From Meandrina meandrites (taxonomy: Eukaryota; Cnidaria; Anthozoa; Scleractinia; Meandrinidae), in assembly GCA_963693305.1 (NCBI GenBank), contig OY855904.1, positions 44,131,304 through 44,195,303 of the forward strand: 64,000 nt of DNA, given 5' to 3'. Below, one piece after another: positions 46,527 to 58,240 of the stretch (position 1 is the stretch's first letter; each line of letters begins with the position of its first letter). The notes beneath the pieces were generated by a model, which searched no databases, was not told the origin of the DNA, and saw only the letters and a list, made by a program, of their open reading frames with translations. The position numbers and the translations under genes are program-made.

Positions 46527-47353
46527 GAAGCGTTTCGAGTTCGACCTTGAAACTTGGCACAGTGAATGTTAATAATGATATTTTGAGGCTGTAAAGTAAA
46601 ATTACCGAAAAGTGAGGTACTAGGGGTATTTTTATGATGTTAAACATGACCTATATTTTGCCGCCATTGTTAGCGCTCTCCAAGGAGGTTTATAAAATGG
46701 TTTGCAGAATCACAATCTCCCCCAAAATTGGACTTTTTACAACAGAAGTATGCTGATAAATAGTTATTCCGCCTTTGTGTAAAGTTTTGCGGCAATTGAA
46801 GTTATTTTAAGACTTTGCCGTAGCTTGGTCCACGCACCTTATTTCGGGCGTTTGATCGGGAGGAAAACCGCACTTTGACCGCGTTTTTACATTTTCGCGA
46901 ATTTCTGAAAAATAAAAAATCGCTGGAACTTTTAAATACGATTTTTAAAAATGTATCACCCAAGGGTACCTTTGACCAAAATATGGGCAATTAGCCAAAT
47001 GGGTCGGTGACGGAGAGTTCTCGGTCCTAACAGTCAGCCGTTCTTAAGTTTTACAATTTTAATTCTAAGTCATAAAAAAGTTCTTTTTTTTTTTTTTGGC
47101 CTGTGAGCGCTACTGTACTTTGAACTACACCCACGCAAGACACTAAGTGCAAGCTCCAGCGTTTATGTTTTAACATCATTTGAACACTGATGAAGGGGTT
47201 CTCTCCAAAACGTCTGTTTTTACAGTAATTAAAGCACTTCAGAAACACTATTTACCACTTATTCGTTAACTACTTGAGTGCCACGCAGCAAAATCCCTTT
47301 TTGTATCATTTATATTACACTGCTTTGAACCACATTGTAGTTATTTATAGTTA
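46527..47353. other. No gene recognised
   Basis: AT-rich. A motif CTGATGA with a GGGG...CTCC stem and AAAACG (47190-47215) resembles a decayed hammerhead core (the GAAA is changed). Chance minus-strand frames only. Confidence 0.4.
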
Positions 47354-47357
47354 TTAA

Positions 47358-49411
47358 GAGGCGGTCTCTGTTAAAACCACCCACTCAATTTCGCATCAAA
47401 AATAACTTTGCCTGAAACTCTATCAACTGAAAGGCTTTACCGAGGAAAGAACTAAAACAGATTTGGTTTAATTTGATTCGAAATAATTTTCGGGCTGCGT
47501 TAGGAGCCATTAAATATTTCCCCTGGTCAGGGCCAGTCGCAACGTCTCGAAAGTTAACAATAGGCCTTTTTGGTGACACTGTAAAATTTTCCATTCGCAT
47601 CTTCTAGCTACGAATTTTATATCAATGTGCTCATAAACCTTTCTAGTTTGTCATGACGGTTACAATTTTCCCCTCAATTTATCTGGAAAGGCGAAATTGG
47701 CCATATTATGAACACTACTAATCGATATCAACCGAAGGCTGGAAATTGCCTTACAAATTTGGCATTTGCTTGATGTCTCTAGCCTATACAGCCGAAAAGT
47801 GCCGTCCTTCATCTGCAAAAAAAATGCAAAATCCCATGTACGTTTTCAGTATTTTAAAAGTTATGTCCGTTTGTATCAGCACATGTACAAGCATTTGCGA
47901 TTTTTCGCCGGTATCGAAATCACATATCTCAAGCAGATTTTGTCATTAATATAGCTTACCTACTTCGCTATTCAAACTTATGTCCACCTTGAGAAGTTTT
48001 TCAATCTCCAGGCTGCTGAATTCCATAATAACTCCAGCAAATCAGTAAGTATTGCCTTCGAAACTTGAGCACGGCAACTATTGGGACTCTTGGCAGCGAT
48101 CCTATTTCGAAATAATGGCAACATTTCGTGTTAAAAAATCCATTGAAACATTACTTCCGAGCTAAATCCCTTCACACTTCAGACAATGAATTCTCCAAGT
48201 CCGTTATTAAGAATAAAATCCAGATTTTAGGGCTTATATTTGGAAGACATCCTCCACTTTATACTGCTGAACGATCGAGTACAAGTGTGATGCTGCTTCC
48301 TCATGAGTAAAACCGCTAGCAAGGGTTTTGAATCAATTGAATGAAGTCGTTGGCATTATGGGGAAAATTAGAATTTAATTCGAATTCAGGATAAAGGGGG
48401 GAGGGGGGAGGGGGCATTTTGTCACTAAAGAGTCTCTGGACAGGTTATCATAGCTTTCTGAATGTAGGAATAACATCAACCCTGACCAGTTGCAAACGTG
48501 TCACGTGAGTCAGCTAAGAGGAACTGTGCGCGAATGTGACTGATCCTTAACAGGTTGGGGTTGCAACTCGAACTATCCTCGGATCAGCTTGAAAAACAAT
48601 GGATCTGTGAGAAAAAAGTTTTCTGTAATGGCGGACGAAATCGACGGAACAACTTGTACTTATTTTTTCAGTGTTGACCAAAACTTCGGATTGTCCCAAC
48701 ACAAGCGGAAGCTTCCGAAAGTAATGATACGAGAAAACACGGAAATTGACTCTTCTCCTGAAGGTGAACATAAGCTTGAACAGCGAAGCAGGTAAGCTGT
48801 ATTAATGACAAAAACTGCTTGAGATATGTTGATTTCGATACCGGCGAAAAAATCGCAAATGCTTGTATATTTGCTGATACAAACGGACATAACTTTTAAA
48901 ATACTGAAAGCGTACATGAGATTTTGAATATTTTTTGCAGATGAAGGCCGGCACTTTTCGGCTGTATAGGCTAGAGACAACAAGCAAGTGCCAAATTTGT
49001 AAAATTAGCTTCTAAATCTAGGCAATTTTTAGCCTTCAGTCGATATCGATTAGTAGTGTTCATAATAATGGTCAATTTCGCCTTTCCAGATAAATTGAGG
49101 GGGAATTGTAACTGTCATGACAAATTAGAAAGGTTTATGAGCGAATTGATATAAAATTCATGGCTAGAAGATGCGAATGGAAAATTTTACAGTGTCACCA
49201 AAAAGGCCTATTTTTAAGTTTCGAGACGTTACGACTGGTCCTGACCAGGGGAAATATTTAATGGCTCCTAACGCAGCCCGAAAATTATTTCGAATCAAAC
49301 CCAATCTGTTTTAGTTATTTCCTCGGTAAAATCTTTCAGTTAATGACAGAGTTTCAGGCAAAATTATTTTTGATGAGAAATTGAGTAGGTGGTTTTAACA
49401 GAGACCGCCTC
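47358..49411. mobile_element. TTAA element with 650-bp inverted arms (Kolobok/piggyBac-like)
   Basis: TTAA (47354-47357) precedes GAGGCGGTCTCTGTTAAAAC and the mirror GTTTTAACAGAGACCGCCTC precedes TTAA (49412-49415). The arms match over roughly 47358-48000 and 48755-49411, for example GCAACGTCTCGAAAGTTA and ACTTTTCGGCTGTATAGGCT in opposite orientation. The loop of about 750 bp holds an exon-like frame (48589-48791). TTAA targets and long arms fit Kolobok- or piggyBac-type elements. No transposase domain was recognised, so it is probably non-autonomous. Confidence 0.75.
48589..48791 (+). CDS. Exon-like frame inside the TTAA element
   Basis: A frame with an internal ATG in good context (48628, AATGGCGGAC) encodes MADEIDGTTCTYFFSVDQNF and later HKRKLPKVMIRE, EGEHKLEQ. 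It runs into GCAG|GTAAGC, a good splice donor at 48792. It could be the first coding exon of a transposase or of a captured host gene whose later exons are missing. Its last 35 bases lie in the right arm and are mirrored in the left arm. Family not recognised. Confidence 0.35.
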
Positions 49412-49415
49412 TTAA

Positions 49416-52269
49416 GCCGTGTTTCGTGGAAATAAAAAAAAATATAGCGGCTTTCTCGCCGACATGAGATGATATCTCGCCATGCATGACTTGAAGTTTA
49501 GTTTTGATATTCATTTCATGTCAAGTGAGTTCAATTTACCAAATGCAATAATTTGTTAACGCGCGGTTAACGCATGGCTGCTGCTAATTTATTATGACAT
49601 TTCCAATTTGTTTTTGATGTTGAATCATCAGCTTTTTTCCTACATGAGGACGGAGCGTTTCGATTACCTGGTTGAAAACAAAAAACTCCTCGAGCAACAA
49701 GACAATCAGAGGAATCAAAATAGCCAAGACTATAGCGTCTAAACATTATCCGGTATCCATATAGACAATTTGTTTGCCAGAGAAGATCCAATGACAGTGA
49801 CAGATAATTCATAACTAGCCATTCTCTACAAGTCATAGACTAAACAATCTGCAGAGCACAGAGATAAGACCAATTAACAACATTTTTACATATACTATTC
49901 TGTTCTTTAGTTGGCCGTGCCATAGCAGTTCTGGAAACATTGGCAAGTATTTTTTTTTCTGCTTTAGTTTTTGTTTTTGTTTTGTGAAGGATTTAAAAAC
50001 GTGCTAGCGTACTTATATAGCAAATCATATTATTGATTTTGGGAATCTTGTTATTTGCCCCAGGCAATTGCTAGGAAGCGATCAAAAACTCCATTCGATT
50101 TTTAAAGCGCGCTTCAAACTTAAGACTCCTGCAAGGAATCTAAGGCTGTATTAAGTATATTAGGAAATCCGGATTTCGGGACTACCCAAAAAAACGCAAA
50201 ATCCAAATCCAAATCCGAAAAAGGATTTTGACGTACCAAAATGCATTCGAGGACAGATTTTCAATCTGCATAGATTAACGTGGACATATCCATAAATTAT
50301 CCATATTTGTGTCAGTTAATGGGTCTTCTTTAAGAAACAAACTGTCTTTATTGATATCGGAAATCCGAAATCCGAATTTCAAAATCCAAATCCTGATTTC
50401 GCAATCGAATTCACTCTAAATGATGATAAAGAAGCTGCTTTTTGACATTGAACCCCACAAAGGTGTGTGCACTCGCAATGAAACACTTTGTAAACAAAGT
50501 TAAAAATAACTACTTCGAACTCTGGGTGATCAATCAGAAACAACATTTTACAGCTCAATACAGAACAGCAGCACTTTCGTTTTTATTATTTTCACGTTCA
50601 GGCGAATGGAGCCTGATTAGAGGATCCTGGTAAGAGGATCAATGCATCTGATTCTGCCAGGCAGTATTAACAGGTGGAATTTATCAAAGCTCAAATGAAG
50701 TGATCTTTAATTTATACACACCGCAATGTCATCCCTTTGCAATGTATTTATTTAGATTCGCTCAATTGCATATCGTCTCACCGAGGTGTTTCATCACCAA
50801 ACTTTTTTGGCCTGATATCGTAAATTCGAGAAACAAATATTGACATGACGCATACAAAAGGACAATCACATTAAATTATTGACAGTAACATAGCTATTTT
50901 TTTTTCACTACAGGCACCAACTAGATAAAATCACTTACATTAGACTGCCTTGAGCTACATTACAGTACTTTATAGTTATTAAGGAGGCTCGAAAAGGTTT
51001 CCCACTGTTAACAGTGGGTGTAAAACAACGTAATATTTCAAAAGTGTGGTTTCGATCAGCAGGGCAACAATTTAACATCTGAACAACACTATAGTCTGGC
51101 AATTCTTTAAAGGTCTCTCTGAAGTCCCAACTGTTGCCATGGAAACGGTAAAGCGCTGCCCAAAAACCCTCCAAAGCTGAGTTTTTTGAACAATAACTTA
51201 AAAACCAGACCTAGATTTTTTTTCGGAGTTTCATGAAGCATATCAAATTCCGTAACTTAGTTTGTGGTATGAGAAAGAACTATCTAGTAGAATTCGAGCT
51301 ATTTGTGAAAAGGCTGTAGGGAGGTGAAAAAATTTCCACTAGATAATTTATTCTCAAATTTTCTTCAAAAATACAAAATAAAGATTCTTATTTGTATGCA
51401 AAAAATCAGGATAGGTCACCGAGCTATATTTCGAGATAAAGCTAACCAACTCTTTCAGACTTCATTTTCGGTTTTCGCGATTTTAGCGTACATTTTTATT
51501 TCCGGTCACGCGTTTTGAGCAACACCGCTGACTGTTCTGTCGTTCTATGGCTCATTCTCGCGAGAAGCCTCGCGAAACCATTGCTTTCAATTCGTTCGCT
51601 TGTGGTGTGTTCATGTGCGATCCGCATTCAGAAGTAAACGGTTCTAAGAATGGATTTCGCATTTAATTGTGAAGTTACACATTACAGAAAATAAGCATTG
51701 CTTACAACTGTTGGAAATAACGAAGAATTGTGGAGACAATTCTCGTGTTCGATGTCACTCTTGGCGAATTTGATTGGCGACGCGTCGAATTTGCTGTTGG
51801 CGCCAATGTCAGTACTCCATACAAGCCGTTGATGCCATATCTCTAGAAAAAGTTTTGCAGTGATTTTATTGTAATTAATTCTTAATGGCCTTTTTCAGCA
51901 AAGCGTCACTAATAATACGGTGCCCAGAATAAAAAATTAACAACTCTATGCCCAATTGCTTTTATTGATTTTCTGACTGGGCTATTATGCAAATTCGAGC
52001 TGTTTACATATCTTAACCAAGCGTGGCAGAGCGTGACTTTTTAACCACACCATTTAGTTGCCACGAGTGTGTTTATTGAAATCACGTTCACAACACAAAA
52101 GAACAATATTTTTATAGACTCTTGGTTTTAGGCCATCGTAACTTGATTAAAGAGATGAAACAAACAGCGGTAATAAACATTGTGAAAAATTGCATCTTAC
52201 TAACTTGACGTCTCGTATGCTATGCAACATACATTTTCAAAAGCATGACCGTTACAAAATTTTAACGAC
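49416..52269. other. No gene recognised; AAATCC-rich block and TTAA-adjacent element start
   Basis: At 50158-50410 an AAATCC / GGATTT-rich block has partly inverted ends (GGAAATCCGGATTTCGGG and AAATCCTGATTTCGC). At 50975-50990 TTAA|GGAGGCTCGAAAAGG follows a 45-bp stretch that also precedes the TTAA element at 47358 (CTTTATAGTTATTAAG versus ATTTATAGTTATTAAG). The rest is unassigned, with no domain seen. Confidence 0.4.
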
Positions 52270-52271
52270 TA

Positions 52272-52789
52272 CCTTATTACATGAAATTTTCGCCACACGT
52301 TAATTTCGCGATTTTGAGGTTCGCATATTTCGCGATTTTGCGAAAATTTTGCATTTTGACTCACTTTAATTTCGCGTTTTTGAGTGAGACACACTCCATT
52401 TCTTTGTCAATGTTATTTAACATGTCCCTGAATTTGAACAAACAACTTAATCAACAATGTCCCAGTAAACAAAAAAAGCAACTAGTGAAACTGCACTACA
52501 AGGAACCAGTAAATAGACAGTTTGAGGATTGTACAAAAGAAGTGCTACCTGGAGTGGAGACGGAAAGCAGTAGTGATGAAGAGGAACAGAACATTACCAC
52601 AGAATAGTTCAAAATGATTGTAGTTGTAAACGTGTGTAATGGTAATAAAGTCGCTCTTTTAATTGTTGGCATAATGTGAGACACTTAATTTTCGCGTCAT
52701 GTTAATTTGCGTCACTTATATTTCGCGATTTTTTTTTAAATCGCGAAATTCGCGAAATTAACGTGTCGCGAAAATTTCATGTAACAAGG
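52272..52789. mobile_element. 518-bp TA-flanked element (Tc1/mariner-pogo type target)
   Basis: Inverted ends CCTTATTACATGAAATTTTC and GAAAATTTCATGTAACAAGG are flanked by TA (52270-52271 and 52790-52791). The subterminal sequence is rich in TTCGCG / CGCGAA. A short frame inside (ATG at 52423, 61 residues) ends in an acidic tail ETESSSDEEEQNITTE, reminiscent of the acidic C-termini of pogo/Tigger transposases. This suggests an internally deleted derivative. Confidence 0.65.
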
Positions 52790-52871
52790 TATTGTACATT
52801 GTTATGAAAAGGGTCTGGAACCTAGACTGAGACCATTGATCTACAGCAGTAAATTAATATTATCGTTTAGG

Positions 52872-53009
52872 TTAATAGAACAACAACCTCTCATTGCCAA
52901 CGTTGGCATTTAATGAAGGTTGTAGTTCTTGAATGAATAAGGTCGCTTTAATCTTGAAGTGAAGGTCAGTTTTGCCAGACGGTGGAATTTCAAAATGATC
53001 CCATTTGAT
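52872..53009 (-). pseudogene. Penelope-like GIY-YIG domain, C-terminal part
   Basis: The minus-strand reading IKWDHFEIPPSGKTDLHFKI, then ATLFIQELQPSLNANVG and ERLLFY with a stop at 52874-52872, is the typical end of a Penelope-like endonuclease. It is separated from its N-terminal part (56106-56345) by transposon F. The first residues join directly to the TTGHN at the other side. Confidence 0.82.
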
Positions 53010-53012
53010 GTT

Positions 53013-56000
53013 GGCCGTGTTTTCACGAGCGATTTTTCAGGTCACTTAGCGAGTGACAACCGGAAATCTCGTGAAAACAGTTTCTTTTCTGACTCGCTTA
53101 AAGTTAAGCGAGTCGGCAAACTTCAATGCAATTCTCATTAAATTTAAGCCACCAAACCAGGTAGCTTAAGCGAGTAGGCAATTAATTTCTGCCAATGGGA
53201 AGCAGCTTGCGGTCATTCATCTGACAAGAATGTCAAATCGGAAATAGAACACGCATTCTCTTTTATGCCTCTTGGGAAATTAGTGCTGAGCAAAACTCGT
53301 CTTTTTATTTTAGCTCAGTGCATCTTCCAACTACAAAAACAAGTCCTGTGTGAATTTCCTGCTGCAAGCCGCCACAAAGCAACAGCTACTCGCTTTTCCA
53401 CTGGAATCGCTCATCGCGTGTTCATGCCTTGTCGTACTAGATGGTCTAACCAAATGGCAAACAAACTGGAACATATTCCTCGAGATACGGAAATGTCCTC
53501 GCCAAATAAAGCGCATAAACACACGATTGAAAAGAAGAAGCCAAGACGCACAAACGAGCTTTATCTGCACCTCCCGCCATTATTGGCTTTTACTTGGGGT
53601 AGAAGAGCACAGAACGCGTCATCAGAATGGAATGAGTCAAAAGCAAAATTAGTCATAATTTAGGCAGAGCAGAGATAATGTATGTAAAATAATTAGATAA
53701 TTTGGTAACGGACCTCACTCATTCCCTATCTGGAAGCGCGGAAATGTGGAAATCTGGCAGTGAATACTTAATACTCAATATCAGACAACTGTCTATCTCT
53801 GGAAGCGTGGAAATGTGGAAATGTGGAAATCTGGCAATGAACACTTAATACTTAATATGAAACAACCGTCTATCTCTGGAAGCGTGGAAATCTGGAAATC
53901 TGGAAATCTGGCAATGAACACTTAATACTTAATATGAAACAACCGTCTATCTCTGGAAGCGTGGAAATGTGGAAATGTGGAAATCTGGCAATGAACACTT
54001 AATACTTAATATGAAACAACCGTCTATCTCTGGAAGCGTGGAAATGTGGAAATGTGGAAATCTGGCAATGAACACTTAATACTTAATATGAAACAACCGT
54101 CTATCTCTGGAAGCGTGGAAATCTGGAAATCTGGAAATCTGGCAATGAACACTTAATACTTAATATGAAACAACCGTCTATCTCTGGAAGCGTGGAAATG
54201 TGGAAATGTGGAAATCTGGCAATGAACACTTAATACTTAATATGAAACAACCGTCTATCTCTGGAAGCGTGGAAATGTGGAAATGTGGAAATCTGGCAAT
54301 GAACACTTAATACTTAATATGAAACAACCGCCTATCTCTGGAAGCGTGGAAATGTGGAAATCTGGCAATGAACATTAAATACTTAATATGAAACAATTGT
54401 CTATCTCTGGAAGCGTGGAAATGTGGAAATCTGGCAATGAATACTTAATATGAAACAATTGTCTATCTCTGGAAGCGTGGAAATGTGGAAATCTGGCAAT
54501 GAACACTTAATACTTAATATGAAACAATTGTCTATCTCTGGAAGCGTGGAAATGTGGAAATGTGGAAATCTGGCAATGAACACTTAATACTTAATATGAA
54601 ACAACCGCCTATCTCTGGAAGCGCGGAAATGTGGAAATGTGGAAATCTGGCAATGAACACTTAATACTTAATATGAAACAATTGTCTGTCTCTGGAAGCG
54701 TGGAAATGTGGAAATGTGGAAATCTGGCAATGAACACTTAATACTTAATATGAAACAATTGTCTATCTCTGGAAGCGTGGAAATGTGGAAATCTGGCAAT
54801 GAACACTTAATACTTAATATGAAACAACCGCCTATCTCTGGACGGTTGTTTCATATTAAGTATTAAGTGTTCATTGCCAGATTTCCACATTTCCACATTT
54901 CCACGCTTCCAGAGATAGACGGTTGTTTCATATTAAGTATTTAGTGTTCATTGCCAGATTTCCATATTTCCACGCTTCCAGAGATAGACGGTTGTTTCAT
55001 ATTAAGTATTTAGTGTTCATTGCCAGATTTCCACATTTCCACATTTCCATGCTTCCAGAGATAGACGGTTGTTTCATATTAAGTATTAAGTGTTCATTGC
55101 CAGATTTCCACATTTCCACATTTCCACGCTTCCAGAGATAGGCGGTTGTTTCATATTAAGTATTAAGTGTTCATTGCCAGATTTCCACATTTCCACGCTT
55201 CCAGAGATAGACGGTTGTTTCATATTAAGTATTTAGTGTTCATTGCCAGATTTCCACATTTCCACGCTTCCAGAGATAGACGGTTGTTTCATATTAAGTA
55301 TTTAGTGTTCATTGCCAGATTTCCACATTTCCACATTTCCATGCTTCCAGAGATAGACGGTTGTTTCATATTAAGTATTAAGTGTTCATTGCCAGATTTC
55401 CACATTTCCACATTTCCACGCTTCCAGAGATAGGCGGTTGTTTCATATTAAGTATTAAGTGTTCATTGCCAGATTTCCACATTTCCACATTTCCACGCTT
55501 CCAGAGATAGGCGGTTGTTTCATATTAAGTATTAAGTGTTCATTGCCAGATTTCCACATTTCCACATTTCCACGCTTCCAGAGATAGACGGTTGTTTCAT
55601 ATTAAGTATTAAGTGTTCATTGCCAGATTTCCACATTTCCACGCTTCCAGAGATATCCGTTGTCTGATATTAAGTATTAAGTGTTCATTGCCAGATTTCC
55701 ACATTTCCTCGCTTCCAGAGATAGACAGTTGTCTGATATTGAGTATTAAGTATTCACTGCCAGATTTCCACATTTCCGCGCTTCCAGATAGGGAATGAGT
55801 GAGGTCCGTTACCAAATTATCTAATTATTTTACATACATTATCTCTGCTCTGCCTAAATTATGACTAATTTTGCTTTTTGACTCATTCCATTCTGATGAC
55901 GCGTTCTGTGATCTTCTACCCCAAGTAAAAGACCCATTATTCAAATTGATTTAGTCGCGCGTGTGCTCTCCTCAAGTTACTTAAATGAAATACAATCTTA

Positions 56001-56102
56001 CTCGTGAAAACACCTATAATTTTTAAGTCGCTTAACGAAGTCTGTAAGCAAAGCACATTCAGGAATGTTAAGCGAGAAAATCGGTGTCGTGAAAACACGG
56101 CC
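53013..56102. mobile_element. Transposon F (3-bp duplication), interrupting the GIY-YIG gene
   Basis: Inverted ends GGCCGTGTTTTCACGA (53013-53028) and TCGTGAAAACACGGCC (56087-56102) are flanked by GTT on both sides (53010-53012 and 56103-56105). A 3-bp duplication and GGCC-type ends are compatible with PIF/Harbinger-like elements, though the target is not the usual TWA. Without the nested element A it would be about 730 bp and non-autonomous. A 132-codon plus-strand frame (53265-53663) crosses the A junction and shows no recognised domain. Confidence 0.75.
53585..55933. mobile_element. Foldback-type element A with minisatellite arms
   Basis: Perfect 8-bp duplication CCATTATT (53577-53584 and 55934-55941) flanks ends GGCTTTTACTTGGGG and CCCCAAGTAAAAGAC. 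About 150 bp of unique terminal sequence on each side encloses about 15 plus-oriented copies of a roughly 77-bp unit (53735-54840). These are followed head to head by about 13 inverted copies (54841-55793), so nearly the whole element is one palindrome. The unit reads GGAAGCGTGGAAATGTGGAA, then CTGGCAATGAACACTTAATA and CAACCGTCTATCTCT, with one to three copies of an inner 8-mer GGAAATGT. There is no transposase. This architecture resembles Foldback/Galileo elements. Confidence 0.85.
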
Positions 56103-56105
56103 GTT

Positions 56106-56345
56106 ATGGCCCGTGGTAATGACATGATCAGCGATAGCTGATAGATGATCACATTTAGTGAGGGCCTTAAAATGTTCAGTTTTCCTGTCATGAAGTCGTC
56201 GTCTTGTTTTTCCTATGTAAACATCATTGCAGTCCCAGCAGTCAGCTTTGTAGATGACCTTAGATCGCTGAGAACGATTAAGGCGGCCTTTGTACGGAAA
56301 GAAGGATTTGACGCGGCGTGTGTTTTGAGGCAATTATATACCTCA
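56106..56345 (-). pseudogene. Penelope-like GIY-YIG domain, N-terminal part
   Basis: Minus-strand reading FFPYKGRLNRSQRSKVIYKA, then CNDVYIGKTRRRLHDRKTEH and SAIADHVITTGHN gives the catalytic YIG core of a GIY-YIG endonuclease, C-terminal in Penelope-like proteins. It ends at transposon F and continues at 53009-52872. Upstream (56346-56470) two direct repeats around AGTGAGGCGTATAATTG (minus strand) are seen and the frame is broken. Confidence 0.85.
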
Positions 56346-56470
56346 CTGGCCATAACATTCTTACAATCACAATCATCAATCAGACAACACGCTAAATGAA
56401 TCACTTCATGACAAAAACAGACAATTATACGCCTCACTGACCATAAACATTTCACAAAAGCGACAAATAA

Positions 56471-57080
56471 TTCTTTTAAATGCTTCGTAAGATAATAGCG
56501 GAGCTCCACAGCGGCCCGAAGGGCCGCAGAGCGGAGCCCCATAACTACCGTGCAAGGATAGAAATTGAGAAAACCATGCGTTTGAGTTTTCATGGTCATC
56601 GTGGCAAGCGGCATGGCTCGCGGGCGCGTGCGCTCTACATACATACATACGTGCGAACGAAGTCGCCCAAAATGGCGGCCATACTTCAGAAAAAGCTTGA
56701 CCTGGGCAGGCCTCTTACAGGTTTGATATTGACCACCCCCCTTTAATTAAAAAAAAAAAAACACTTATCGTAGAAGTTTGTAGGACACTGCACATTTTTT
56801 TCTTTTTTTTTTTTTTGTTTTTAATGTTGAAAATCGACTAGGGATATTTCATTTCGCCTACACGAATCGATCGGGTGAGACGGCAGCAAAAGCTCTCCGC
56901 GGGAATGAAAACTTGTGAAGAAAGTCAGCAGCAGAAAATTTTTCTTCCTTATTATTATTATTTTTTTTTATCCCATCACATCTAAAGTTTTTATATACTT
57001 CAGAGATTTTTTCTCACATCAAAAAAATGATCTGGACATTTCATATCAACTTAAACGAAGCAATTGCATGAAAAGGCGGC
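56471..57080. other. No gene recognised; GC hairpin and A/T runs
   Basis: A GC-rich inverted block GGAGCTCCACAGCGGCCCGA with GGGCCGCAGAGCGGAGCCCC (56511-56541), A-run at about 56749-56761 and T-run at about 56796-56815. Plus-strand frame 56480-56746 is Arg-rich and unrecognised. Confidence 0.45.
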
Positions 57081-57644
57081 AAATCTTTGGTACGCGCTGT
57101 TCACCTTTAAGCTGAATGAAAGACGCGAAGAAAGCTGTTGGAGAACTTAGGTCTTCGTGAATATTTCTCGCTCTATGCACTCATCTACATTCTGGAAACT
57201 TATGCCAAATGATTTAGGACAACCTCGTAACGGGAAGATCCGAAATAATTGCAGACTTGAACATTATATATCGGACTACAAGTCAAAAAGAGCGATGACA
57301 AGTGTTCGACCTGCGCCTGAACAAGGCTGAAAATCACTGAATGAAGCTCAAATAAAAGTGAACTCAGAGCTAATCAAGTTCACTGAAGTGAAGCATAAAA
57401 GACTGTTAAAGGCTACAACGATGGAAAGAGAGAAATTGATCCTCGCTGAAAATTCATATAATTTATGCACGGTGGTGGTAGGAGTATTTAAAGTTTACAA
57501 CAAAAAACGTACGACGAAACTGCCGTGTTCGTCTCCGATATTTTTATTGGGCTGGTTTGGAAGCTTTGCCCGCAGAATTTACAAGCCTTCTCCAATAATA
57601 AGGTAACAAACGTAAATGTGTGCACTAAGAATAAGTCAAATTTT
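57080..57644 (-). repeat. Dispersed repeat R, copy R3, distal part
   Basis: Matches 28290-28935 of R2 in the opposite orientation (ATGCCAAATGATTTAGGACA, GAATTTACAAGCCTTCTCCA). It contains a frame ending in a donor-like AATAAG|GTAACA (frame 57358-57606, AENSYNLCTVVVGVFKVYNK). It is interrupted by element B at 57645 and continues at 61957. Confidence 0.65.
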
Positions 57645-58126
57645 GGCTTTTACTTGGGGTAGAAGAGCACAGAACGCGTCATCAGAATGGAATGAGTCAA
57701 AAGCAAAATTAGTCATAATTTAGGCAGAGCAGAGATAATGTATGTAAAATAAGTAAATAATTTGGTAACGGACCTCACTCATTCCCTATCTGGAAGCGCG
57801 GAAATCTGGAAATCTGGCAATGAACACTTAAAACTCAATATGAAACAACCGTCTATCTCTGGAAGCGTGGAAATGTGGAAATGTGGAAATCTGGCAATGA
57901 ACACTTAATACTTAATATGAAACAACCGTCTATCTCTGGAAACGTGGAAATGTGGAAATCTGGCAATGAATACTTAATATGAAACAACTGTCTATCTCTG
58001 GAATCGTGGAAATCTGGAATAATAATTTCAGGGGGTGGAATATGTAGGTGTGTAATCCAGTGGGTTTTGATTCGTGACTTCTGATAGTCGAGATTAGATT
58101 CCACTCTTCCCCCTTCTGAAAAGGTT

Positions 58127-58240
58127 AAAGCTAAAACACTTCTTAACAAATTGTCTATATACAATATTGCATGCTTTTTCTTTTCTGAAAAAGCATGCAT
58201 TATTGTATATAGACAATTTGTTAAGAGGTGTTTTAGCTTT
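58127..58240. repeat. 114-bp near-perfect hairpin inside element B
   Basis: Arms of about 54 bp (AAAGCTAAAACACTTCTTAA ... GCATGCTTTTTC and the inverse) surround a 6-nt TTTTCT loop with only one or two mismatches and a one-base gap. It could be a very small MITE or a hairpin-RNA source. No neighbouring gene explains it. Confidence 0.75.

Noticed and set aside
47190..47216. Third hammerhead-like core (CTGATGA, GGGG...CTCC stem)
   Set aside because: The required GAAA is replaced by CAAAA, so at best it is a decayed copy.
53735..55800. Regularly spaced repeats that might suggest a CRISPR array, and long frames encoding FHISTLPEIDG-type proteins
   Set aside because: The units are tandem copies of about 77 bp with no unique spacers, they flip orientation at 54840 and lie in a eukaryotic transposon. 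The frames are translations of the minisatellite and occur on both strands.
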